From assembly GCA_947260005.1 (NCBI GenBank), contig CAMYOL010000034.1, positions 39,517 through 103,516 of the forward strand: a DNA stretch of 64,000 bases. The letters are read 5' to 3'. Source of the stretch: an uncultured Ectothiorhodospiraceae bacterium. Lineage in GTDB: Bacteria > Pseudomonadota > Gammaproteobacteria > UBA6429 > Thiohalophilaceae. Below the pieces are notes generated by a model. That model searched no databases. It was not told where the DNA came from and was given only the letters and a program-made list of their open reading frames with translations. How positions within the stretch are numbered: position 1 is the stretch's first letter; every line of letters begins with the position of its first letter. A program made the translations under genes and the position numbers. This document shows, one piece after another, positions 57,325 to 64,000 of the stretch.

Positions 57325-58452
57325 ATGAAAGATGAATCCAGGAAAGATGAATCCAGGAAAGATGATCCCCGTTTAATATCCGCTGAAAATCAAAAGGGCG
57401 ACGAGGTGCTTGATCGTGCCATGCGCCCGATTAAATTAAAAGATTATGTCGGTCAGCCGGCTGTTATTGAGCAGATGGAAATTTTTATTCAGGCGGCTCG
57501 AAATCGACAAGATGCATTGGATCATGTTTTGATCTTTGGTCCCCCTGGCCTGGGTAAAACAACCTTATCGCATATTATTGCCAATGAAATGAATGTGAAC
57601 CTTAAACACACTTCGGGACCGGTTCTGGAACGTCCCGGTGATTTAGCCGCGCTACTCACGAATCTGGAACCCAATGATGTTTTATTTATCGATGAGATTC
57701 ACCGTTTATCATCGGTTGTGGAAGAGATTCTATATCCGGCAATGGAAGATTACCAAATCGATATCATGATAGGTGATGGCCCGGCCGCTCGATCAATAAA
57801 ACTGGATCTCCCACCCTTTACTTTGGTTGGCGCAACCACTCGGGCAGGTTTGCTGACCTCTCCATTACGTGATCGATTTGGTATCGTTCAAAGACTCGAG
57901 TTTTATTCAACTGAGGATTTGGTGACGATCGTCAAACGCTCAGCCAAAATATTAGACGTACATATCGATCATGAAGGTGCGACCGAAATCGCGAAACGTT
58001 CCAGGGGTACACCTCGAATCACCAATCGTCTGCTACGCCGGGTGCGAGATTTTGCGGAAGTAAAAGGCGATGGAAACATAACTCAAGCCATTGCACAACA
58101 TGCTTTAGATTTATTAGACGTGGATGTGTGCGGTTTTGATTTATTGGATAGAAAGCTTCTTTTAACCATTATCGAAAAATTTGAAGGTGGCCCGGTTGGA
58201 GTCGATAACCTGGCGGCTGCAATTGGTGAAGAGCGTGATACGATTGAGGATGTGATTGAACCCTTTTTGATACAACAGGGTTTTATGATGCGAACCCCGC
58301 GAGGCCGGGTCGTGACATCACATGCCATGCACCATTTTGGTTTGAAAGCCAAACCAATTGAACCGACCGGGACCACATCGGTTGAATCCAGTGATTCCAG
58401 GCCAGGAGTCCAATCTCAGGCGGCACTCGATTTATTTGATACGGATAGGTAA
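57325..58452 (+). CDS. ruvB: Holliday junction branch migration helicase RuvB
   Basis: A 375-residue AAA+ motor (E. coli 336) that drives branch migration. I take ATG at 57325 because AGGA lies about six bases ahead; one at 57319 has it immediately adjacent. The Walker A is GPPGLGKTT (about 72-80); Walker B is LFIDEIHRL, and sensor 1 is [20 protein letters not shown] short in-frame repeat at the N-terminus encodes KDESR twice and then KDDPR, a charged extension before the usual RuvB start. A C-terminal tail of about 25 residues beyond the winged-helix domain also exceeds the E. coli length. Confidence 0.96.
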   Translation: MKDESRKDESRKDDPRLISAENQKGDEVLDRAMRPIKLKDYVGQPAVIEQMEIFIQAARNRQDALDHVLIFGPPGLGKTTLSHIIANEMNVNLKHTSGPVLERPGDLAALLTNLEPNDVLFIDEIHRLSSVVEEILYPAMEDYQIDIMIGDGPAARSIKLDLPPFTLVGATTRAGLLTSPLRDRFGIVQRLEFYSTEDLVTIVKRSAKILDVHIDHEGATEIAKRSRGTPRITNRLLRRVRDFAEVKGDGNITQAIAQHALDLLDVDVCGFDLLDRKLLLTIIEKFEGGPVGVDNLAAAIGEERDTIEDVIEPFLIQQGFMMRTPRGRVVTSHAMHHFGLKAKPIEPTGTTSVESSDSRPGVQSQAALDLFDTDR

Positions 58453-58497
58453 ATAGAGAATCAACCTTATTTCTTTCAGAACAAGAATTGTTAAATC

Positions 58498-58902
58498 GTG
58501 ACCGAGTTCGCATGGCCAGTACGAGTTTACTACGAAGACACGGATGCGGGTGGTGTTGTTTATCATTCGAATTATTTAAACTTCATGGAAAGAGCACGGA
58601 CCGAATGGTTACGAGCATTGGGCTTTGAACAGGATGAACTGAAAGACAAACAAGGTGTCCTATTTGTCGTACGTAGTTTAAATATAGAATATTATTTACC
58701 GGCTCGATTTAACGACAATTTAATTGTGACGGTAAAAATGACGACCTTGCGCGGTGCTAGCATGCTGCTCGAGCAAGATGTAAAAAAAGAAAATGAACCA
58801 GGTGTGTTGTGTCAGGGAAAAGTTAAAATTGTCAGCTTGACGACAAGCGACTTTAGCCCCTGTCCCATTCCCGCTCAAATTCAAAATCTAATACAAATAT
58901 AA
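58498..58902 (+). CDS. ybgC: Tol-Pal-associated acyl-CoA thioesterase YbgC
   Basis: A 134-residue hotdog-fold thioesterase (E. coli 134). The FAWPVRVYYEDTDAGGVVYH segment includes the catalytic Asp and the active-site region, followed by NYLNFMERARTEWLRALGF. YbgC is found at the head of the tol-pal operon and acts on acyl-CoA/acyl-ACP near phospholipid synthesis enzymes. The start is GTG at 58498. Its stop lies 19 bases before the tolQ start. Confidence 0.94.
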   Translation: MTEFAWPVRVYYEDTDAGGVVYHSNYLNFMERARTEWLRALGFEQDELKDKQGVLFVVRSLNIEYYLPARFNDNLIVTVKMTTLRGASMLLEQDVKKENEPGVLCQGKVKIVSLTTSDFSPCPIPAQIQNLIQI

Positions 58903-58921
58903 TAAAGACAAAGGAGTCGTA

Positions 58922-59614
58922 GTGGAAAATATAGCTGAAACAACAGCAGATTTATCCATCATTAACATGGTGCTGGAAGCGAGTCTGGTTGTCCAGGTTG
59001 TGATGATCCTATTGGTTTTGGTATCAATGTATTCATGGACAATTATTCTATACAAACGCTCGATTCTGAAACGCGCGCGTAAAGATGTGCTCCAATTTGA
59101 GCGTCGGTTTTGGTCTGGTGCCGATCTTAGTGAAATGTACAAAAAGATCTCGGCACGGCGTGATCGAGATCGGCTCACCGGGCTTGAAGCCATTTTCGAA
59201 TCTGGTTTTCGTGAGTATGTTCATTTACGAAAGCAACAAGGTCTCGATGCGATGGCGATCGTGCATGGGGCGCAAAGGGCGATGCGAGTTTCCTTGAATC
59301 GCGAGTACGAACATTTAGAACACCATTTATCCTTTTTAGCCACCGCTGGTTCGACCAGTCCTTACATTGGTTTATTCGGAACCGTGTGGGGCATTATGAA
59401 TTCGTTTCGTAGTCTTGGCGCTTCGTCAGCGATCAGCGATGTTGCTCCAGGTATTGCAGAGGCATTAATTGCCACTGCCATTGGTTTATTTGCAGCGATT
59501 CCAGCGGTGATTGCCTATAACCGTTTTGCCAGTGATTTGGAGAGAGTGATGAATCGATATGACAACTTTGTCGAAGAATTCTCGACTGTATTGCAACGCC
59601 AGGCAAGAGCCTAA
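58922..59614 (+). CDS. tolQ: Tol-Pal system protein TolQ
   Basis: A 230-residue inner-membrane protein (E. coli 230), homologue of ExbB/MotA, that forms the ion channel with TolR. Helices lie at about 15-37, 140-162 and 175-197; TAGSTSPYIGLFGTVWGIMN and ALIATAIGLFAAIPAVIAYN are diagnostic. The start is GTG preceded by AAGGAG at six bases. In the Tol system the proton-motive force drives TolA to reach Pal and aid outer-membrane constriction at division. Confidence 0.97.
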   Translation: MENIAETTADLSIINMVLEASLVVQVVMILLVLVSMYSWTIILYKRSILKRARKDVLQFERRFWSGADLSEMYKKISARRDRDRLTGLEAIFESGFREYVHLRKQQGLDAMAIVHGAQRAMRVSLNREYEHLEHHLSFLATAGSTSPYIGLFGTVWGIMNSFRSLGASSAISDVAPGIAEALIATAIGLFAAIPAVIAYNRFASDLERVMNRYDNFVEEFSTVLQRQARA

Positions 59615-59641
59615 CCCGGATTAGCTAAAGAGAACGTTATT

Positions 59642-60082
59642 ATGCCTCAACATCAAAGTAGTAATCGATTTCAAAAGCGCAAAATGGCGGAGATTAATGT
59701 CGTGCCTTATATTGATGTCATGCTGGTCTTGTTGGTCATTTTTATGGTCACTACCCCGATGCTGGCAGAAGGGTACAAAGTAAAATTGCCCGAAGCGAGT
59801 GCCAAACCGGTTAAAAAAACCAAAACCAAACCCATCGTCGTTTCAGTCGATGAGAAAGGTCGTTTATATGTAAACCTGGGTGAAACACCACACAAATCGA
59901 TGAAAGCAAAAAAATTGGTTAAAATGGTGATGGCCAAGCGTAACAAGCACCCGAAAGTCCCGATCTTGATTCAGGGGGATGTTAATGCTGATTATGGTAA
60001 AGTTATAAACGCAATGTCGATATTGAATAATGCTGGGATAGAGAATTTTAGTTTAATAACCAAACCGACTAAACGACGTTAA
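59642..60082 (+). CDS. tolR: Tol-Pal system protein TolR
   Basis: A 146-residue ExbD homologue: a single N-terminal helix (about 20-42) with the essential Asp in VVPYIDVMLVLLVIFMVTTP, and a periplasmic domain (about 60-146) rich in lysine. It combines with TolQ. It follows tolQ by 27 bases. The conserved YGKVINAMSILNNAGIENFS near the end is the ExbD/TolR C-terminal signature. Confidence 0.96.
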   Translation: MPQHQSSNRFQKRKMAEINVVPYIDVMLVLLVIFMVTTPMLAEGYKVKLPEASAKPVKKTKTKPIVVSVDEKGRLYVNLGETPHKSMKAKKLVKMVMAKRNKHPKVPILIQGDVNADYGKVINAMSILNNAGIENFSLITKPTKRR

Positions 60083-60115
60083 TACGATTAATGCTCTATT
60101 GCGGAATGAGATAAA

Positions 60116-60919
60116 ATGCTGGAAATTTTTAAAAAGAACCCTCGATTTTTAGTGGGTGCGATTATTGTGCATTTGTTCTTTATCGTATTGTTTGGAGTGG
60201 GTTTCCATTTTAAATCCAAGCAGCGTGCTTCAACCGCCTCACCCAAGACTGTTGAAGTCACCATGATTGATGAACGTGCGGTTAAAAAAGAACTCGATAA
60301 GTTAAAAAAACGAGATAATCTTGAAGTAAAACGTAAAAAAGAATTAGATAAAAAGCGTAAAGTAGAAGAGAAAAAATTAAAAAAAGAACAAGAAGAACGT
60401 CTGGCCAAACAAAAAAAAGAAAAACAACGCATAGCATTGCTGGAAAAAAAAGAAAAAGAAAAAAAACGCAAAGAGAAAAAAGAGCGTGAGCGAAAGGCGA
60501 GAGAAGAAAAGCAGGATCGAGCACAAAAGGAAAAAGAGTTAAAAGAGAAAATGCTCGCTGAAGCAGCCATTATGAAAAAAGAGCAGGAAGCGGCAGCGCT
60601 TCGGCAGGCGGAACTAAAGAAGCGTCAGACCATCATAGATAAATATATGAACTTGATCGAGCTAAAAGTATATCAGCACTGGATAAAGCCACCGGCAGTC
60701 AGCAAAGGTCTGGTGAGTGAATTGCGTGTTAAGCTGATTCCAACGGGTGAGGTTATTGATGTACAGTTGTCGAAGAGTAGCGGTGATGCGGTTTATGATA
60801 AATCAGTACAGGCTGCGGTTAAAAGGGCTTCTCCATTACCATTACCGCCGGCAGAAGAAGGATTGTTTGATACCTTTCGAGATTTAAGATTACCAATGAG
60901 AGCGGATAAAAAAACCTAA
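60116..60919 (+). CDS. tolA: Tol-Pal system protein TolA
   Basis: A 267-residue protein, shorter than E. coli TolA (421) because its central helix is short. The N-terminal inner-membrane helix (about 10-30) is followed by a long Lys/Glu-rich coiled coil (about 50-175) and a C-terminal TonB-like domain (about 180-267, with YQHWIKPPAVSKGLVSELRV). Its domain order is conserved. It begins 33 bases after tolR and ends one base before tolB. It links the TolQR motor to TolB and Pal. Confidence 0.94.
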   Translation: MLEIFKKNPRFLVGAIIVHLFFIVLFGVGFHFKSKQRASTASPKTVEVTMIDERAVKKELDKLKKRDNLEVKRKKELDKKRKVEEKKLKKEQEERLAKQKKEKQRIALLEKKEKEKKRKEKKERERKAREEKQDRAQKEKELKEKMLAEAAIMKKEQEAAALRQAELKKRQTIIDKYMNLIELKVYQHWIKPPAVSKGLVSELRVKLIPTGEVIDVQLSKSSGDAVYDKSVQAAVKRASPLPLPPAEEGLFDTFRDLRLPMRADKKT

Positions 60920-60920
60920 A

Positions 60921-62246
60921 ATGAGTATTAAAAAGATTAAATTAAGCTGTGTCCTTGTGCTAGTGAGCTTGTTTACCATCAGCATGCCTGCACGTGCAGA
61001 ACTTACCATCGATATTACCTTGTGGCTTGATAATGCGACGCGTATCGCCGTGGTGCCATTTGAATGGCGTAGTCCATCCAGGATTCCACTTAATATGACG
61101 GATGTGATTAGTGCTGATTTAAAGCGTAGTGGTCAATTTGCGCCCATGAAGGAAAGTGATATGATTGAAACACCTCACTCATCCAGTGAGGTAAATTATG
61201 CGACCTGGCGTAATTCGAAAATGAAATATGTCGTGATTGGAAAGCTACAATCGATTGGGCGTGATTCATATCAGATTCAATTTCAATTACTGGATGTTGA
61301 GAAGGGTACACAGGTAACCGGGCACAGCTTTCAGGCGAAGAAAAAACAATTACGACGTTTATCTCATCATATTAGTGATTTGATTTACGAAGCGATCACC
61401 GGAGAGCGTGGTGCTTTTGATACATATTTGGCCTACATCACAGTAACGAAAGATCGAAAAGGGCAAAATCGCTATCGTTTAGCGATTTCAGATTCTGATG
61501 GGTATAATGAGCAAATATTATTTGAATCAAGTATGCCCATTGTGCGCCCGTCATGGTCGCCTGATGGTAAAAAATTAGCCTATGTGTCGTATGCGACCGG
61601 GCGCCCGCAAATTTATGTGCAGAATATATTTAACCGGCATACCCAACGACTGACTGATTTTAAGGGATCGAATCTGTCACCGGCCTGGTCGCCTGATGGC
61701 CGGCGTATGGCAATGTCGCTATCAAAAGATGGAAATGCCGAGATCTATATCATGGATTTAAATACGCGTAAGTTGCACAGAGTGACGCGTAGTAATGGTG
61801 TTGATATTGAGCCAGCCTGGTTTCCTGATGGACGTAGTTTGATCTTTACTTCAGATCGAGGTGGCAAGCCGCAGATTTATCGACAGTCGATTGATAGTCG
61901 TGGTGGAGTTGGTCGGGCACAACGGCTTACCTTTGATGGAAAAGAGAATTTACGTGGCTCGGTATCGCCCGACGGTAAACGTGTTGCGATGGTACATAAC
62001 ATTGGCGGGCAATATCGAATTGCTGTGCTGGATTTAGAGGCCGATCAATTGTCGATTTTGACCGACGGACATTTAGATGAATCCCCTGGTTTCGCTCCTA
62101 ACGGAGGCATGTTAATTTATGCGGGACAAGCGAAAGGTCGGGGCGTGTTAGCGGTGGTATCATCGGATGGTCGAGCTAGTCATAAACTAAGATTGCAACA
62201 AGGTGACGTGCGCGAACCCGCGTGGTCACCCTATAAACAAGATTAA
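60921..62246 (+). CDS. tolB: Tol-Pal system beta-propeller protein TolB
   Basis: A 441-residue periplasmic protein (E. coli 430) with a signal peptide (cleavage near PARAE, residue 27). An N-terminal domain (about 30-170) is followed by a six-bladed beta-propeller (about 180-441) with repeated SPDGKKLAYVS-type strands such as WSPDGRRMAMSLSKDGNAEI. TolB binds Pal and the TolA C-terminal domain. It lies in the standard tolQRAB order. Confidence 0.97.
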   Translation: MSIKKIKLSCVLVLVSLFTISMPARAELTIDITLWLDNATRIAVVPFEWRSPSRIPLNMTDVISADLKRSGQFAPMKESDMIETPHSSSEVNYATWRNSKMKYVVIGKLQSIGRDSYQIQFQLLDVEKGTQVTGHSFQAKKKQLRRLSHHISDLIYEAITGERGAFDTYLAYITVTKDRKGQNRYRLAISDSDGYNEQILFESSMPIVRPSWSPDGKKLAYVSYATGRPQIYVQNIFNRHTQRLTDFKGSNLSPAWSPDGRRMAMSLSKDGNAEIYIMDLNTRKLHRVTRSNGVDIEPAWFPDGRSLIFTSDRGGKPQIYRQSIDSRGGVGRAQRLTFDGKENLRGSVSPDGKRVAMVHNIGGQYRIAVLDLEADQLSILTDGHLDESPGFAPNGGMLIYAGQAKGRGVLAVVSSDGRASHKLRLQQGDVREPAWSPYKQD

Positions 62247-62279
62247 AACTCATAACAAATGGATTAAAGGAGTATCATC

Positions 62280-62798
62280 ATGGTAATACGGAACAAACTG
62301 CTTATTATTGGTTTACTTGCGTCATTTGGCGTTGCTTGTAGTTCAACATCTGAAAAGCCACCCGAAGATAGCGGGCAACAGGATGCAACCACGGATACTC
62401 GTGATTCTGCACAGGATCAGACCCCCATTCAGAGTAATCCTTTTGATGATCCTTCTAATCCGTTGTCAAAACGCGTCGTTTATTTCGAATTTGATAGCTA
62501 CAGTATTAAACCAGAAGATCGTGATATTATCATTGCTCATGCTGAATACTTATCAGCGAATTCGGGTGAGAAAGTCGTATTAGAAGGACATGCCGATGAG
62601 CGTGGTACGCGTGAATATAATATTGCGTTAGGCGAGCGCCGAGCGAATGCAGTTAAACAACTCATGACCTTACAGGGTGTGTCCAGTTCACAAATTGATG
62701 TCGTCAGCTTTGGTGAAGAACGCCCGATTGCCATTGGTCATGATGAATCAGCCTGGAGCCAAAATCGCCGTGTTGAGATATTATACCCGAGCCACTAA
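62280..62798 (+). CDS. pal: Peptidoglycan-associated lipoprotein Pal
   Basis: A 172-residue lipoprotein (E. coli 173). The lipobox is FGVAC, with lipidated Cys20. After a flexible Ser/Asp/Gln linker (21-70) comes the OmpA-like peptidoglycan-binding domain (about 72-172) with [38 protein letters not shown] and NRRVEILY. Pal anchors the outer membrane to peptidoglycan and cycles with TolB. A GGAG site precedes the ATG. Confidence 0.97.
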   Translation: MVIRNKLLIIGLLASFGVACSSTSEKPPEDSGQQDATTDTRDSAQDQTPIQSNPFDDPSNPLSKRVVYFEFDSYSIKPEDRDIIIAHAEYLSANSGEKVVLEGHADERGTREYNIALGERRANAVKQLMTLQGVSSSQIDVVSFGEERPIAIGHDESAWSQNRRVEILYPSH

Positions 62799-62828
62799 TT
62801 CTTATACGGTTACAAAATTAGAGATATT

Positions 62829-63728
62829 ATGAAACAGATTCTTTTGTCAGTTAGTTTATTGTGTGTGTTGCTTGTTGAAGTGCAATTAGTTTCAGCGCGC
62901 GACGTTCATTTGCGTTCACGGCCGGATGATGCGACCAGTTCTATACCGGTTGCAAACACAAATTCAAGTAGCACGACACGTAAACTATCGACAGAAGAAC
63001 GTTTGCAACGTCTGGAACGTATTCTTGAAAGCCAGGGACTTGTCGATATGCTGGTGAAAATCGAGAATCTGCAATCTGAATTGCAAATCTTAAGAGGTGA
63101 GCTGGAATTACATACTCATCAGCTTGATGAAATTAAGCAACGACAGCGTGATCTCTATGTTGATATCGATCGAAGATTACTTCTACTTGAACGCAATGGT
63201 CCAGGCCCGGGGGCAGCTGGTGGAACCAGTTCCGGTTCAAAATCAGCAACGACAGGCTCGGGTGTGGCTGTAACGGCAGGTGCAGCGGCTGCATCGTCCA
63301 CAAAAACAACTAAACCTTCCGCAGGAACTGGAAAAACGGATTTTGCTGCGGAACAAAAAGCCTATCAAAAAGCCTTTGATTTACTGCGTGAGCTCCGTTA
63401 CGAACAGGCAGTAACGGCTTTTAATGGATTTATTAAACAATTTCCTAAAGGTCGCTACGCGCATATTGCTCAATACTGGATAGGCGAAGCGAATTATGCC
63501 CAACGAAATTTTAAAAAAGCGATCACGGATTATCAAAAACTCATCGATAATTATCCAAACAGTCCCAAACTAGCGGAAGCCATGCTTAAGATTGGTTATA
63601 GCCAGTACGAGTTAAAAAATTTCAAACAGGCTGAAGCGACTCTGAAGCAGTTAACGAAAAATTATCCGGGAACCACTGAGGCTGGCCAGGCACAGAACCT
63701 GATCAAAAAAATACGCCTGAAACAATAA
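62829..63728 (+). CDS. cpoB: Cell division coordinator CpoB (YbgF)
   Basis: A 299-residue periplasmic protein (E. coli 263) with a signal peptide (cleavage near LVSA-RD, residue 24). An N-terminal coiled coil (about 55-118) allows trimerisation. A long Gly/Ser/Thr/Ala-rich linker (about 125-170, unusually extended here) follows, then TPR repeats (about 175-295). CpoB coordinates peptidoglycan synthesis with Tol-driven outer-membrane constriction. It completes the ybgC-tolQRAB-pal-cpoB order. queE starts 50 bases downstream. Confidence 0.95.
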   Translation: MKQILLSVSLLCVLLVEVQLVSARDVHLRSRPDDATSSIPVANTNSSSTTRKLSTEERLQRLERILESQGLVDMLVKIENLQSELQILRGELELHTHQLDEIKQRQRDLYVDIDRRLLLLERNGPGPGAAGGTSSGSKSATTGSGVAVTAGAAAASSTKTTKPSAGTGKTDFAAEQKAYQKAFDLLRELRYEQAVTAFNGFIKQFPKGRYAHIAQYWIGEANYAQRNFKKAITDYQKLIDNYPNSPKLAEAMLKIGYSQYELKNFKQAEATLKQLTKNYPGTTEAGQAQNLIKKIRLKQ

Positions 63729-63778
63729 TCGGTCTTTCTGTAATTAACAGCGTATAAAGAACGCGTTATTATTACGCT

Positions 63779-64000
63779 GTGAAGACACAACCCTCAACAA
63801 CGAACGAACGCCTACGCATTACAGAAATATTTTATTCTGTTCAAGGTGAATCCCGCACTATTGGTCTACCGACGATCTTTATTCGGCTAACGGGGTGTCC
63901 GTTGCGTTGTCAATATTGTGATACGGAATATGCCTTCCAGGGCGGGCAATGGATGACTTATCAGGAAATTCTGGATCAACTTAAACAATATAAGACACCC
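63779..64000 (+). CDS. queE: 7-carboxy-7-deazaguanine synthase, 5' part only
   Basis: The frame runs off the end of the window after 74 codons. It has the radical-SAM motif Cys40, Cys44, Cys47 (CPLRCQYC), preceded by RITEIFYSVQGES, which is diagnostic of QueE. QueE makes the 7-deazaguanine precursor of queuosine, and this gene lies after cpoB in many gammaproteobacteria. The start is taken as GTG at 63779. It has no clear ribosome-binding site and overlaps a 7-bp inverted repeat, CAGCGTA (63748-63754) with TACGCTG (63773-63779), so translation may be modulated. Confidence 0.9.
   Translation, partial: MKTQPSTTNERLRITEIFYSVQGESRTIGLPTIFIRLTGCPLRCQYCDTEYAFQGGQWMTYQEILDQLKQYKTP

Noticed and set aside
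60088..60570. Long minus-strand frame opposite tolA
   Set aside because: It is the complement of the Lys/Glu-rich coiled coil of tolA, giving Phe/Ser runs; the sense gene is certain.

Overview
The window looks like a contiguous stretch of chromosome from a free-living gammaproteobacterium of moderate GC content. The evidence is the gene set and gene order: ilvB-ilvH-ilvC-psd-pssA-leuA, pepA-holC-valS, lptF-lptG, and yebC-ruvC-ruvA-ruvB-ybgC-tolQRAB-pal-cpoB-queE. A two-domain DsrC/TusE-family protein and three tandem DUF2173 genes hint at a lineage related to sulfur oxidisers. That is inference; no dsr, sox or hdr operon lies in the window. I saw no tRNA, rRNA, CRISPR array, transposase or phage gene.

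Layout. 1-4.3 kb: the end of an efflux adaptor gene, acylphosphatase, and a minus-strand group (two DUF4124 proteins, a MIF-like tautomerase, proS, a lytic transglycosylase). 4.4-11.9 kb: branched-chain amino acid and phospholipid block with a structured leader before ilvB and a leucine-rich leader peptide before leuA. The Psd homologue here lacks two of its three catalytic residues. 12-17.6 kb: fused double DsrC/TusE protein, family 4 uracil-DNA glycosylase, rimI, an inositol-monophosphatase-family gene, prfC and an ElyC-like gene. 17.7-27.6 kb: a TetR gene with two operator boxes over its own promoter, then aas, an MFS transporter, a Tat-type amidohydrolase, DUF2339, DUF3999 and DUF2970.

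27.6-35.8 kb: PqiA-like and small membrane proteins, valS, a GT39-type glycosyltransferase, a 421-bp array of decayed tandem repeats, then a small coiled-coil protein, holC and pepA. 35.9-45.5 kb: lptF-lptG, an RDD protein, three DUF2173 paralogues, purL and an ABC-2 exporter pair. 45.6-48.6 kb: an inverted-repeat element, an FHA protein, a short-chain dehydrogenase, a poorly resolved gap and an FmdB zinc ribbon. 48.7-55.2 kb: aspS, then a compact Ser/Thr phosphorylation locus (CHASE2-TPR-kinase, PP2C phosphatase, two FHA proteins). 55.4-64 kb: yebC, Holliday-junction resolution genes, the complete Tol-Pal operon and the start of queE.

How the parts work together. The ilv/leu block makes valine, isoleucine and leucine, with leader sequences that could sense amino acid supply. 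PssA and Aas act in phospholipid synthesis and repair, LptFG in LPS export, and Tol-Pal-CpoB in envelope constriction. The kinase-PP2C-FHA locus could form a complete write-erase-read phosphosignalling module, with the FHA protein at 45.7 kb as a possible further reader. The observations most worth following up are the degenerate Psd, the double DsrC fusion, the leucine leader that starts at its predicted transcription start, the DUF2173 triplet and the kinase/PP2C/FHA locus.
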